64,000 nt of DNA from Actinomycetota bacterium (GCA_020161815.1 JAIUOP010000014.1:1-64000); one strand, 5' to 3'. Shown: positions 1 through 8,698, counted from the stretch's first letter. Made by a program: numbers and translations. The notes: generated by a model not told the origin, from the sequence alone.

Positions 1-117
1 TTCAGCCACCTCAAGCACCATCGGGGATTCGCCACCCGCTACGACAAACTCGCCGTCCGCTTCGCCGCCACCGTCCACGTCGCCAGCATCGATCACTGGC
101 TGAAACGACTTTCATAA
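1..117 (+). CDS. IS5-family transposase, C-terminal end (partial)
   Basis: The window opens inside a reading frame that ends in TAA at 115-117. The 38 visible residues include RGFATRYDKLA and end in DHWLKRLS. This is the usual C-terminus of DDE transposases of the IS5 family (IS427-like group), which move the insertion sequence by cut-and-paste. The catalytic residues lie outside the window. The tail is followed directly by an inverted-repeat-like end, which supports a complete right end of the element. Whether the transposase is intact cannot be judged from here. Confidence 0.8.
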   Translation, partial: FSHLKHHRGFATRYDKLAVRFAATVHVASIDHWLKRLS

Positions 118-126
118 CAGGCCCTA
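100..126 (+). repeat. Right terminal inverted repeat of the IS5-like element (putative)
   Basis: The segment ends in TTTCATAACAGGCCCTAG, overlapping the last transposase codons. IS5/IS427-type elements commonly end with this kind of sequence (complement CTAGGGCCTGTTATGAAA) a few bases after the transposase stop. The exact boundary near 124-127 and the target duplication are inferred, because the left end is not in the window. Confidence 0.5.
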
Positions 127-144
127 GCTCGAGACTCTGAGAGA

Positions 145-161
145 ATACCCTCTGGGGGTAT
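145..161. promoter_or_regulatory. CsoR operator (putative copper-responsive site)
   Basis: ATACCC-TCTGG-GGGTAT is an inverted repeat 37 bp upstream of the csoR start codon. It matches the GC-rich ATACCC/GGGTAT form of known CsoR operators. The family's logic is autoregulation: apo-CsoR binds, Cu(I) releases it, and csoR-copA is transcribed. It lies about 20 bp from the IS end, so the insertion may have displaced upstream promoter DNA. Confidence 0.7.
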
Positions 162-197
162 GCTGTTGTCAGCGCTGAACGACGACAGGAGCACCCG

Positions 198-479
198 ATG
201 GCCGGCTACACGGGCACCAAGGAGGACTACCTCAAGCGGCTGCGCCGCATCGAGGGCCAGGTCCGCGGCATCCAGCGCATGGTCGACGAGGACACCTACT
301 GCATCGACGTCCTCACCCAGGTCAGCGCGATCACCAAGGCCCTCCAGGCCGTGAGCCTGGGCCTGCTCGAGGACCACATCGGTCACTGCGTCGTCGACGC
401 CGCCCGTGAGAGCGACGAGGCCGCCCAGACCAAGGTCCGCGAGGCGGCGGACGCCATCACCCGACTCGTCCGGAGCTGA
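198..479 (+). CDS. csoR: Copper-sensing transcriptional repressor CsoR
   Basis: This 93-residue all-helical DUF156 protein matches the family length. The Cu(I)-ligand pattern is visible: Cys in TYCIDVLTQ, then His and Cys in EDHIGHC, which gives the Cys-His-Cys set of copper-type members. CsoR represses its own operon until Cu(I) binds. The ATG at 198 is preceded by an ACAGGA ribosome site, and an ATACCC/GGGTAT operator lies upstream. The stop is one base before the copA start, so the two genes form an operon. Copper rather than nickel or persulfide sensing is inferred from the ligand set and the neighbour. Confidence 0.93.
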   Translation: MAGYTGTKEDYLKRLRRIEGQVRGIQRMVDEDTYCIDVLTQVSAITKALQAVSLGLLEDHIGHCVVDAARESDEAAQTKVREAADAITRLVRS

Positions 480-480
480 C

Positions 481-2754
481 ATGAGCACCGACCTCCCGAC
501 CACCGCCTCCAGCCACCCCGGTGTCCCGACCGGCACCAGCACCCCGACCGGCGTCGACCTGACCATCACCGGCATGACCTGCGCCTCCTGCTCCTCGCGC
601 ATCGAGCGCAAGCTCAACAAGCTCGACGGCGTCGAGGCCTCGGTCAACCTGCCCCTGGAGAAGGCCCACGTGTCCTACTCCGGACCAGTCACCGTCGAGC
701 AGCTGCTCTCCACCGTGCGCGGCCTGGGCTACGGCGCCGAGGTCATCGAGGAGAAGGCACCCGAGGTGACCCCCGATGATGTCGACACTCATGACCACCT
801 GAGCCATGACGTCGCACCCGCAGAGGCGCTCAAGCGCCGCGCCCTGGTCAGCCTCGTCCTCACCCTCCCGGTGTTCGTCCTCGCGATGGTCCCGGGCATC
901 CACGTGCCGGGCAATGCGTGGATCCAGTTCCTGCTCAGCACCCCCGTCGTGCTCTGGGCGGCGTGGCCCTTCCACCGGGCCGCCGCGATCAACGCCCGCC
1001 ACTTCGCCTCGACGATGGACACCCTCGTCTCGGTCGGCACCCTCTCGGCATACCTGTGGTCGACCGTCGCCGTCCTCACCGGCACCGCGATGACCGACAT
1101 GTCCGACATGAGTGGCGAGGGAGCCCACCTCTACTTCGAGGTCGCCGCCGTCGTCACGACCTTCCTGCTCATCGGCCGCTGGCTCGAGGCCCGCGCCAAG
1201 GCCCAGGGCAAGGAGGCGCTCACGACCCTGCTCAACCTCGGCGCGAAGGACGTAGCCGTCCAGCGCATCGACCCGACCACCAAGGCCACGACCGAGGTGC
1301 GCATCCCCATCGAGGCGCTCCACGCCGGCGACCACTTCGTCGTGCGACCCGGTGAGAAGGTCGCCACCGACGGCCGGATCCTCGACGGCCACTCGGCCAT
1401 CGATGCCAGCCTCGTCACCGGCGAGTCCCTGCCCGTCGACGTCACTCCCGGCGACGAGGTCACCGGCGGCACCATCAACGGTCAGGGCCGGCTGGTCGTC
1501 GAGGCGACCCGCGTCGGCAGCGAGACCACGCTCGCCGGCATCGCCCGCCTCGTCGAGAACGCGCAGACCGGCAAGGCCGGCATCGAGCGCCTCGCCGACC
1601 GGATCTCGGCGATCTTCGTGCCGATCGTCCTGGCGCTGGCACTCCTGACCTTCATCGGCTGGTGGATCGGCACCGGCGACCCGGCGCGCGCCCTGGCGGT
1701 CGCGATCTCGGTCCTCATCATCGCCTGCCCCTGCGCCCTCGGCCTGGCCACGCCGACCGCGATCCTCGTCGGCACCGGCCGCGGCGCCCAGCTGGGCGTC
1801 CTCATCAAGGGCCCGCAGGTGCTCGAGGACACCCGCACCATCGACACGATCGTGCTCGACAAGACCGGCACGCTCACGACCGGCGCCATGTCGCTCGCGG
1901 ACGTGACGACGCACGGCCGCCTCGACCCGTCGGCCGCCCTGCGCGCCGCGGCCGCCGTCGAGGCCGGCAGCGAGCACCCGATCGCGCGCGCCATCGTCGA
2001 GGGGGCCCGCAGCCGTGGGCTCGAGATCCCCACGGCCTCGGGCTTCCAGGCCCTCACCGGCGCGGGCGCCCGCGCCGCCGTGGGCGGCACAGAGGTGCTC
2101 GTCGGTCGCCGCGCGCTCTTCGGCACCGTCCCCGAGGAGCTCACCGCCCATCCCACCGGCTCCAGCGTGTGGGTGGGTTGGGAAGACACCGCGTATGCCG
2201 TCCTCAGCGTCGCCGACACCGTCCGGCCCGACGCCCAGCGCTCGGTGGGCGAGCTGCGGGACCTCGGGCTCACGGCATACCTGCTCACCGGTGACCAGGA
2301 GAGCACGGCCCGGGCCGTGGCGCGCGAGGTCGGCATCCCGGCCGAGCGGGTCGTGGCCGAGGTCCGGCCCGAGGACAAGCACGCCATGGTGGAGCGGCTC
2401 CAGCGACAGGGCCGCACGGTCGCCATGGTCGGCGACGGGGTCAACGATGCGGCCGCGCTGGCGCAGGCCGACCTCGGGATCGCGATGGGCAGCGGCACCG
2501 ACGTCGCCGCGGCGAGCGCGGACCTGGTGCTCATGCGCAGCGAGGTCGCCGCGATCGCCCAGGGCATCGGCCTGTCACGGGCGACGCTGCGGATCATCAA
2601 GCAGAACCTCGCGTGGGCCTTCGGCTACAACACCGCCGCGATCCCGCTCGCGATGGCCGGCCTGCTCAACCCGATGATCGCCGGGGGCGCGATGGCGCTG
2701 TCGAGCGTGCTCGTGGTGAGCAACAGCCTGAGGTTGCGCCGCTACGGCCGGTGA
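481..2754 (+). CDS. copA: Copper-translocating P1B-type ATPase
   Basis: This 757-residue membrane pump exports Cu(I) from the cytoplasm. One N-terminal heavy-metal domain carries GMTCASC (about residues 32-38). The P1B hallmarks follow: TGES actuator loop, CPC in IIACPCALGLA (membrane metal site), DKTGTLT phosphorylation site, SEHP in the nucleotide domain, and GDGVNDAAAL in the hinge. I chose ATG 481 because it starts one base after the csoR stop; the frame is open further upstream but there it overlaps csoR. Copper specificity follows from CPC plus linkage to csoR. Confidence 0.95.
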   Translation: MSTDLPTTASSHPGVPTGTSTPTGVDLTITGMTCASCSSRIERKLNKLDGVEASVNLPLEKAHVSYSGPVTVEQLLSTVRGLGYGAEVIEEKAPEVTPDDVDTHDHLSHDVAPAEALKRRALVSLVLTLPVFVLAMVPGIHVPGNAWIQFLLSTPVVLWAAWPFHRAAAINARHFASTMDTLVSVGTLSAYLWSTVAVLTGTAMTDMSDMSGEGAHLYFEVAAVVTTFLLIGRWLEARAKAQGKEALTTLLNLGAKDVAVQRIDPTTKATTEVRIPIEALHAGDHFVVRPGEKVATDGRILDGHSAIDASLVTGESLPVDVTPGDEVTGGTINGQGRLVVEATRVGSETTLAGIARLVENAQTGKAGIERLADRISAIFVPIVLALALLTFIGWWIGTGDPARALAVAISVLIIACPCALGLATPTAILVGTGRGAQLGVLIKGPQVLEDTRTIDTIVLDKTGTLTTGAMSLADVTTHGRLDPSAALRAAAAVEAGSEHPIARAIVEGARSRGLEIPTASGFQALTGAGARAAVGGTEVLVGRRALFGTVPEELTAHPTGSSVWVGWEDTAYAVLSVADTVRPDAQRSVGELRDLGLTAYLLTGDQESTARAVAREVGIPAERVVAEVRPEDKHAMVERLQRQGRTVAMVGDGVNDAAALAQADLGIAMGSGTDVAAASADLVLMRSEVAAIAQGIGLSRATLRIIKQNLAWAFGYNTAAIPLAMAGLLNPMIAGGAMALSSVLVVSNSLRLRRYGR

Positions 2755-2788
2755 GCGGACGGCATACCGGCGGGAGAGCCGGGAGGGC

Positions 2789-3436
2789 TCAGATGGTGAC
2801 CTGACCGGTCGGGGTGTTGAAGGACACCGAGAGCAGGCCCGGGGTGCCGTGCGGCGCCACGAAGTTCAGGCCGATCGACGGGCTGACCTTCTCGCCGTCC
2901 TGGAGGCCGATCCACTCGCGGACCCGCTGCGGGTCACCGGCGATCGTCAGCGTCGACAGCACGACCGACTCGGAGACCAGCTTCGAGGGGTGCGGGCTGT
3001 CGGCATCCCACATGACGAAGAAGGGCAGCTGCGGGTCGGCCTGCAGGCCCCTGACGCCGAGCTGCTGCCACCGGAGCTCGACCCCGTCGGGGCGGTGCCG
3101 GTTGCCGGAGACGGCCTTGCGGCCGAGGCGCTCCTCGTGGGCGCTCATGTCCTTGACCTCGATGACCCAGCCGAGCCAGCCGCCGCCGGCCTCGGAACGG
3201 GCGCGGACGACCTGCCCGAAGGGGGCCTTGTCGGAGGCGGGGTGGTCGAGGACCTCGACGACCTCGACGTAGCGCTCGTCGGCGAGCGGGAGGATGACGT
3301 TGCGGGTGCCGAAGCGCGGGTGGACCCCTCCGTTGACCGGCTCCACCCCGAGCCGCGCGCCCAGTCGCGCTGCGGTGGCGCGCGCGCCGTCCTGCTCGGC
3401 GGCGTAGACCACGTGATCAACTCGCATGCCGACCAT
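2789..3436 (-). CDS. VOC/glyoxalase-like domain protein
   Basis: This 215-residue cytoplasmic protein opens with VDHVVYAAEQDGARATAARLG and has VHPRFGTRNVILPL, typical of the glyoxalase-like (PF13468-type) branch of the vicinal oxygen chelate superfamily. The N-terminal His and the Glu in YVEVVEV could be metal ligands. The substrate is unknown. An alternative ATG lies three codons downstream of the chosen start. It converges on copA with a 34-bp gap and is apparently monocistronic. Confidence 0.75.
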   Translation of the reverse strand: MVGMRVDHVVYAAEQDGARATAARLGARLGVEPVNGGVHPRFGTRNVILPLADERYVEVVEVLDHPASDKAPFGQVVRARSEAGGGWLGWVIEVKDMSAHEERLGRKAVSGNRHRPDGVELRWQQLGVRGLQADPQLPFFVMWDADSPHPSKLVSESVVLSTLTIAGDPQRVREWIGLQDGEKVSPSIGLNFVAPHGTPGLLSVSFNTPTGQVTI

Positions 3437-3524
3437 GGTTACACACCGTTGAGGGTGCTCTTGACCACAGGGGCGGCCCCCGGGAGGCGCAACCGTTTAC
3501 ATCGAACCGGCGGCCTCCGAGGGG

Positions 3525-4331
3525 TCAGGACTGGCGCTGCCGGACCGCCTCGAAGAGCACGATCGCCGCCGCCACGCCCGCGTTGAGGGAGTTGATCTGC
3601 CCCGCCATCGGAATGCGCACGGCGGCATCCGCACCGGCGAGGAAGGCGTCGGTGAGGCCGTACTTCTCGGTGCCCACGGCGATCGCGACGCCCCCCGTGA
3701 GGTCGGCCTGCGTGTGCAGCACCTCGGTGTCGGGGGTGGTGGCGATGAGGCGTATGCCGCGTGCCGCCAACCACGGCAGGAGGGCTCCCAGCGTGGTCGA
3801 GGCAACGGGCACGGCATACACCGCGCCCTTGCTGCCCCGGACGACGTTCGGGTTGCCCCAGTCGGTGACCGGGTCGACGGCGATGACCGCGTCGGCGCCG
3901 GCGGCCTCGGCCGAGCGGAGCATGGCGCCGAGGTTGCCGGGCTTCTCGATGCCTTCGGCGACGAGGAGGAAGGGCCGGTCCGGGAGGTCGAGCTCTTCGA
4001 GGGTGACCCCCAGGGCGGGGAGGACGGCAAGGAAGCCGTCCGGGCCCTCGCGGTAGGCGACCTTCTCGAAGGCTGCCCGCGACAGGGAGATCGTCTCCAC
4101 CCCCCGGGCGCGCAGCTCGTCGACCAGGCGCTCCTGGCGCTCGGGGTCGAGCATGAGCTCGCGGCAGTGGAAGAGGGTGCGGGGACGGACGCCGGCCGCC
4201 ACGGCGAGCTCGAGCTCCTCGAAGCCCTCCGCGAGGGTGACGCCCGCCTCGTCGCGTGCCCGGCGACGACGCAACCGCACGAGCGCCTTGAGGCGGGGGT
4301 TGGTCGCGGAGGTGATGTGCAGGTCGGTCAT
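3525..4331 (-). CDS. SpoU/TrmH-family RNA 2'-O-ribose methyltransferase
   Basis: The 268-residue protein has an N-terminal substrate-binding domain (ITSATNPRLKALVRLRRRRARDE) and a C-terminal SPOUT knot. The SPOUT motifs are visible: EGIEKPGNLGAMLRSAEAAGAD (motif 1), VGTEKYGLT (motif 2) and IPMAGQINSLNAGVAAAIVLFEAVRQR (motif 3). It should methylate a ribose of rRNA or tRNA with SAM; the target nucleotide cannot be assigned. I chose ATG 4331 because homology begins there. A rare ATA Ile codon occurs where the frame runs through the over-represented 9-mer at 3752. Confidence 0.88.
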   Translation of the reverse strand: MTDLHITSATNPRLKALVRLRRRRARDEAGVTLAEGFEELELAVAAGVRPRTLFHCRELMLDPERQERLVDELRARGVETISLSRAAFEKVAYREGPDGFLAVLPALGVTLEELDLPDRPFLLVAEGIEKPGNLGAMLRSAEAAGADAVIAVDPVTDWGNPNVVRGSKGAVYAVPVASTTLGALLPWLAARGIRLIATTPDTEVLHTQADLTGGVAIAVGTEKYGLTDAFLAGADAAVRIPMAGQINSLNAGVAAAIVLFEAVRQRQS

Positions 4332-4375
4332 GGCGGCACCAGCATGACAGTCGGGGGACGCCGCGTCCCTATGCT

Positions 4376-5104
4376 GTGCCCGTGGGGAGCAGCGGGACCC
4401 AGGCGGGAGGGCCGGGTGGCGACGTGCGTGCACTGGCGCAGGGCGGCCTCAGGCGTGCACTCGCGTGGCTCAGGGGGCGCCCGCTCAAGCAGCTCGCCGC
4501 GTGGATCGGCGCACTCGGCCTGGCCCTGACCGCGCCCTTCGGCGGCTTGGACGAGGCGGCGCGGCCCCAGCTCGGGCTGGTCAAGGCCGAGCAGGTGGTC
4601 CCCACCGGGCCGATCGACGTCTCCATCACCCGGGTCAGTGCGACGACCCGGCCGGGCCAGAACTTCAGCGAGATTGAGGACGGCTACTACCTCCTCGTCT
4701 TCGGCACGGCCCGCAGCACGTCCAGCACCACCCTCACCAACTCCGAGCTGCGGGACGCGGTCCGGCTCAGCGGTGTCGACGGGCTCGAGAAGGGCCTCAT
4801 GATCGAGGACTACCTCCCCGCCGCCGAGGCACTCAAGGCCCAACCCATGGTGTACGCCGTGCAGGACTCGACGCTCATGACCTCGCTCGTGCCCGAGCTG
4901 AAATACGAGGTGGCGTGGATCTGGCGCCGCCAGGGCGCCGGTGCACCGAGCAGTGTCGACGTGCAGGTGCAGGGGTTCACGTGGCGCCAGCGCGTGCTCG
5001 ACGACTACGAGGGCTGGCTCGATCCCGCGCCGATGGCGCACCTGCGCCTGCCGGTCACGGTCAAGCCCGGCTGGGTGCGGCCCGCGACCGAGGGCGCGTC
5101 ATGA
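4376..5104 (+). CDS. Membrane-anchored protein of unknown function (first of three coupled genes)
   Basis: The GTG-started protein of 242 residues has a basic N-terminus, one hydrophobic segment (about residues 39-55), then a predicted extracellular beta-rich domain containing IDVSITRVSATTRPGQNF. I recognise no catalytic motif. The stop overlaps the next start as ATGA, so the three genes 4376-6365 are translationally coupled. All three share the plan of anchor plus a domain opening with a V-x-(I/V)-x-x-V strand, which suggests they are paralogues and possibly subunits of one envelope complex. That role is inference. Confidence 0.6.
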   Translation: MPVGSSGTQAGGPGGDVRALAQGGLRRALAWLRGRPLKQLAAWIGALGLALTAPFGGLDEAARPQLGLVKAEQVVPTGPIDVSITRVSATTRPGQNFSEIEDGYYLLVFGTARSTSSTTLTNSELRDAVRLSGVDGLEKGLMIEDYLPAAEALKAQPMVYAVQDSTLMTSLVPELKYEVAWIWRRQGAGAPSSVDVQVQGFTWRQRVLDDYEGWLDPAPMAHLRLPVTVKPGWVRPATEGAS

Positions 5105-5700
5105 GGGGGCGAGTGGGCGAGTGGTTCGCCGGGCGGGGGCGCAGCCTCGGCGCCGGGGCCCTGGTGCTGGCCGCGCTCGCCGTGGGTCGGGTCGTCACCG
5201 ACCGCCTGCCCGACGCCGAGGCGGTCATCGAGGCCCCCGTCGAGCGCCACGCAGCGATCGGCGAGGCAGCGCACCTGCGGGTCGGTGAGGTCACCGTCCG
5301 CGAGGTCACCGGCTCGACCGAGTGGGCCGGGGTCATCGAGGGCAAGCGCACCACGGGTGTGTGGCTGGCCGCGGACATCGACCTGCTGCCGAGTCGGCGG
5401 GAGTCGGGCATCAGCTATGCCGCCGTGCGCGACGCCGGCGGCCACGTGTGGGACCTGGGCCGGGGCACCTCGACCTGCAAGGGGACCATTGCCGGGGTGC
5501 CGATGCGCTGCCAGGTCGTCATCGAGCTCCCGGCCCGCGCCATCCCCGGCGCTGAGCTGGTGCTGCGGTGGACCGACTTCGACGAGCGATTCGACGACCA
5601 GGCCGTCGTGCCCCTGCGCCTGGACGAGGCCACCATGAAGGGATGGGCGGCCAGCACCACGCCGATCCAGGTCCCCAACGCCACCCTGGGGGCGCCATGA
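5101..5700 (+). CDS. Membrane-anchored protein of unknown function (second of three)
   Basis: The 199-residue protein has one N-terminal hydrophobic segment (LGAGALVLAALAVGRVV) and an exported domain containing VGEVTVREVTGSTEW. Two cysteines in the domain (STCKGTIAGVPMRCQ) could form an extracellular disulfide. The start overlaps the upstream stop and the stop overlaps the downstream start (ATGA twice). It resembles its two neighbours in architecture, as in DUF4352-like domains, but I cannot name a family. Confidence 0.6.
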   Translation: MRGRVGEWFAGRGRSLGAGALVLAALAVGRVVTDRLPDAEAVIEAPVERHAAIGEAAHLRVGEVTVREVTGSTEWAGVIEGKRTTGVWLAADIDLLPSRRESGISYAAVRDAGGHVWDLGRGTSTCKGTIAGVPMRCQVVIELPARAIPGAELVLRWTDFDERFDDQAVVPLRLDEATMKGWAASTTPIQVPNATLGAP

Positions 5701-6365
5701 CCTGGCTACGGCGCAACCGGTGGGGGCTGATCCTGCTCCCGGTGGCCCTACTCGTGGCCGTTGCGGCCTCGAGCAGCCGGCTCGTGCACTTCTGGCTGCC
5801 CTATGTCGCCAGCGATGTGACGACCGGAGCGGTCGGGGAGAAGGTCCACCTCTCGCAGGAGTGGCTCGACCGCCTGGGTCGCCACCAGCGGGACGTGGAC
5901 GTGACGATCACCGGTGTCGAGCGCACCGACGTGATCCGCGACTGGGACGGCGAGGACGTGCCCGGTGAGGGACCCAAGGGCACCACGCTGTGGCGCGTGT
6001 CGATGACCCTGGCCGCGGAGCCGGACCAGGTGCTCAGGGGCTGCGTCGTCGAGATCGAGGACACCCAGGGTCGGCGCTACCAGTACGACTCCATGCACGT
6101 CACGCCCGCGGAGCTCAAGCTGAGCGCCTGCCTCAACCCGGACGAGGAGGGGCCCAGCTTTGCCTTCACCGACAAGGACGCCTCTCCCTCGCCGACGACC
6201 TCCACCGACGCGAGCACCTCGGCGCTGGACACCGAGCGCCCGCGACCACCCCGATGGGACACGGTCGCCGACATCATCCTGCCCAGCGATGCCGTCCCGG
6301 CGAAGGTCCGCATCTGGTGGGACCTTCCGACGGTCATCGACGTGCCCCTGACGCCTACCTCGTAG
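5697..6365 (+). CDS. Membrane-anchored protein of unknown function (third of three)
   Basis: The 222-residue protein has a single N-terminal membrane segment (WGLILLPVALLVAVAA), then a domain with VDVTITGVERTDVIRDWDGED, two cysteines (RGCVVEIED and LSACLNPDE), and a Ser/Thr/Pro-rich linker before a short C-terminal beta strand (IDVPLTP). It ends the coupled trio and is followed by a strong hairpin. No enzymatic signature is visible. Confidence 0.6.
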   Translation: MTWLRRNRWGLILLPVALLVAVAASSSRLVHFWLPYVASDVTTGAVGEKVHLSQEWLDRLGRHQRDVDVTITGVERTDVIRDWDGEDVPGEGPKGTTLWRVSMTLAAEPDQVLRGCVVEIEDTQGRRYQYDSMHVTPAELKLSACLNPDEEGPSFAFTDKDASPSPTTSTDASTSALDTERPRPPRWDTVADIILPSDAVPAKVRIWWDLPTVIDVPLTPTS

Positions 6366-6373
6366 ACGGCCGA

Positions 6374-6419
6374 GTCGTGTGACTCTCGACGCGGCAGAGC
6401 GCGTCGAGACTCACACGAC
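6374..6419. terminator. Hairpin between convergent genes
   Basis: Two 20-nt arms (6374-6393 and 6400-6419) pair with one mismatch around a 6-base loop GCAGAG. The hairpin starts 9 bp after the stop at 6365 and lies between two convergent genes. It has no U-tract, which is common for actinobacterial terminators. A bidirectional terminator role is inferred from stability and location. Confidence 0.7.
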
Positions 6420-6448
6420 CCAAGATTGTTCGGGGCCGGACCCGGACG

Positions 6449-7795
6449 TCAGGCCGGGACCGACTCTGGGGCCGCAACCTCGTCCTGCTCGGCGGGGTCC
6501 GGACGGAGGATCCGGTCGATCGCTGCCGCCAGGAGCGCGACCGTCACCACGGTGTAGGCGCCCCGGGTGAGCAGTGCGGCATACGGCGTGAGGATCTCGG
6601 CCAGGCTCGGCTCGAGCGGCCCGACGGCGCGCGTGAGGAGCCACGCGACGCCGGTCTCGACCTGGGAGGCGAGGACGAAGACGAGGCAGAACAGGAGCAT
6701 CGGTGCGAGCCCGGCGCGGGCGAAGGTGCGCAGGGCACCGGCCAAGCCCTTGAAGCGGTCGATCGGTCCGGCGAAGACCTCGGCACCGACGCGCCGGACC
6801 GGACCGGGCACCTTCTCGATCCGCTTCGCCCAGGCGCTGGTCGACTCGCTGGCGGACTCGGCCCGGCGTTGTGACAAGGAGCGTCCGTAGACGACGGCCC
6901 CGACGGTCAGCCAGGCCATCGGGACGATGATGATCGCGTCGGCCTGCCCGATGGCCGAGGTGACGAAGCCGACGACCTTGTCGATGGCGTCCCCGACGGT
7001 CCCCAGGCTGGAGGTGGCGCCCTCGTAGGCGCTCTGGGTGCTCACCGCGGCCTGGCGGTTCTTCAGCCAGTCGACCCATTCACCGAACTTGTTCGCGATG
7101 ACCCGGGCGAAGAGCGCCACCCAGGCGACCTCGATGTAGGCCGCGAGCCAGCCCCACCCCATGTGCCGTCGGGGCAGGCCGAGGCGGTCGATGCCCCATC
7201 GCAGCGCGAAGGCCAGGGCCACGGTCGCCCAGAAGAGCCAGCCCTCGGGGATGAGCACCCGCTGGAGGTTGAGCGAGCCGCCACCGAGCCAGAAGTCGGC
7301 GTTGTTCTTGAACTCGTCGGCCGCGGTCTCGTTGAGGAACTGCCGGGTGTCCTCCTTGAGGTAGCCCTGGGCGGCGTAGACCGCGAAGAACGGGATGAGC
7401 GTCGCGGACAGCAGGGCGAGGCGGTCCTCGACCAGGCCCCGGCGACGCGTGCGCTGCTGCGCCGGCGTGGTGCCACCGCCACCAGCGCCGCCCTCGCCCT
7501 CGACGACCTCGTCGGTCGGTGGAGCCTGGAAGTTGGCCCAACGCAACGACGGCGCGAGCACGCGCAGGGCGAGGATCAGCGCCGAGACGACCGCGAGTGG
7601 AGCGATCGGCACGAGGAGGAAGCCGGCCAAGCCCGACCACGTGGTCGTCTTCATCGCCGCCCACAGGGCCGCTGCCCGCACGGCCTGCCCGAAGAGGAAG
7701 ATCGTGAGCAGGGTCGGCCAGTACTGCCGCAACAGGACCAGTCCGTGGCGCACCACCGACGTGGCATCGCCGAGCGCCCCCCGAATCGCCGTCAC
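6449..7795 (-). CDS. Polytopic membrane protein of unknown function
   Basis: The 448-residue GTG-started protein has several hydrophobic segments, including YWPTLLTIFLFG, AGFLLVPIAPLAVVSALILALRV and MLLFCLVFVLASQV. A glycine-rich cytosolic linker (EGEGGAGGGG) and a long central soluble loop separate them. No transporter or enzyme motif was recognised. The start overlaps the HAD phosphatase stop upstream as GTGA, so the two genes are coupled. A membrane role served by a phosphatase cannot be claimed from this alone. Confidence 0.65.
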   Translation of the reverse strand: MTAIRGALGDATSVVRHGLVLLRQYWPTLLTIFLFGQAVRAAALWAAMKTTTWSGLAGFLLVPIAPLAVVSALILALRVLAPSLRWANFQAPPTDEVVEGEGGAGGGGTTPAQQRTRRRGLVEDRLALLSATLIPFFAVYAAQGYLKEDTRQFLNETAADEFKNNADFWLGGGSLNLQRVLIPEGWLFWATVALAFALRWGIDRLGLPRRHMGWGWLAAYIEVAWVALFARVIANKFGEWVDWLKNRQAAVSTQSAYEGATSSLGTVGDAIDKVVGFVTSAIGQADAIIIVPMAWLTVGAVVYGRSLSQRRAESASESTSAWAKRIEKVPGPVRRVGAEVFAGPIDRFKGLAGALRTFARAGLAPMLLFCLVFVLASQVETGVAWLLTRAVGPLEPSLAEILTPYAALLTRGAYTVVTVALLAAAIDRILRPDPAEQDEVAAPESVPA

Positions 7796-8595
7796 GGCAG
7801 CAAGGATCGCAGGACCGGCACCAATCCGTCATCAACGACATCGAGGGTGACCTCGTCGGCGACGGCCTTGACCTCGTCCGGCGCATTGCCCATGGCCACG
7901 CCGCGAGCCGCCCACTGGAGCATCTCGAGGTCGTTGCGCTGGTCACCGACGGCGACGGTGTGCATCGGCTCGACCCGCAGCTGGCGCCGGATCTGCTCCA
8001 GCGCACTGGCTTTCGACACCCCTTCGGGGTTGATGTCGAGCCAGGCGGTGTAGCCCACGCCGTAGTTGAACCCGTGCAGGCCGATCCGCTCGGCGAGGTG
8101 GACGAAGTCCTCGGTCGAGGCCGTCGGGCTGCGCAGGGTGAGACGGGTGACCGGAGTCGCCGACAGCTCCTCCCACGGCACGACGACGACCTGCCCCTCG
8201 AGCTCACCCTCGGGGAAGGGCGCGCTCACCTTGAAGCCCACGCCGAGCTCCTCGACCGCGACGACCGCGTCGGGCCACGACCCGTGGAGCAGCTCGAGCG
8301 CCGGCCCCGGGTCGAAGGTGACGGCCTCGAGCACCTCGTAGCCACCGGGGCTCACCGGATCGAGGGCGATGGTGACCGCCCCGTTGGAGCACACGGCATA
8401 CCCGTGGGCGAGCGAGAGCGCGGAGAGGATCGGCTGGGTTCCCACGATCGCCCGGCCGGTCGCGATGACGACGTGGTGGCCGGCGTCGGCGACCGCGCGC
8501 ACGGCGTCCCGGACGGCCTCGGTCATCCGGCCGCCGTGGTCGATGGTCGTGCCGTCGATGTCCAGGGCGATCAGGTGGGGGACGAACGCGTTCAC
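7792..8595 (-). CDS. HAD-superfamily (Cof-type, IIB) phosphatase
   Basis: The 267-residue GTG-started protein carries HAD motif I as ALDIDGTTI (nucleophile and acid/base Asp), motif II within VIATGRA, and the C-terminal motif III/IV as VAVGDQRNDLEML preceded by a Lys in GVSKASALEQI. The large IIB cap lies between. Such enzymes hydrolyse sugar phosphates, FMN or related phosphomonoesters; the substrate is not predictable. It is the upstream gene of a two-gene unit with the membrane protein. Confidence 0.88.
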   Translation of the reverse strand: MNAFVPHLIALDIDGTTIDHGGRMTEAVRDAVRAVADAGHHVVIATGRAIVGTQPILSALSLAHGYAVCSNGAVTIALDPVSPGGYEVLEAVTFDPGPALELLHGSWPDAVVAVEELGVGFKVSAPFPEGELEGQVVVVPWEELSATPVTRLTLRSPTASTEDFVHLAERIGLHGFNYGVGYTAWLDINPEGVSKASALEQIRRQLRVEPMHTVAVGDQRNDLEMLQWAARGVAMGNAPDEVKAVADEVTLDVVDDGLVPVLRSLLP

Positions 8596-8611
8596 GCCAG
8601 AACGCTATCGG

Positions 8612-8690
8612 CTCCCCTTCAGCTCCCCCGATTCGAGGTATTACGGCGCGGGTACCCGCGCGGTAATACCTCGAATCGGGGGAAGGGGAG
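8612..8690. repeat. Long palindromic repeat, copy 1 (probable terminator)
   Basis: Arms CCCCCGATTCGAGGTATTAC (8625-8644) and their exact complement (8663-8682) flank a central palindrome GCGCGGGTACCCGCGC. Together they form a 58-nt palindrome with a single G-G mismatch. Outer 8-base arms CTCCCCTT/AAGGGGAG extend it, with a 5-base bulge on one side. It lies 9 bp beyond the stop of the ABC permease gene. A diverged second copy sits at 13102-13158, so this is a repeat family rather than a chance hairpin. Confidence 0.85.
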
Positions 8691-8698
8691 GACAGCCG

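Noticed and set aside
457-2382. Long minus-strand open frame opposite copA
   Set aside because: It mirrors copA codons, is rich in Gly/Arg/Asp without domains, and copA has all P-type ATPase motifs. It is a GC-rich shadow frame.
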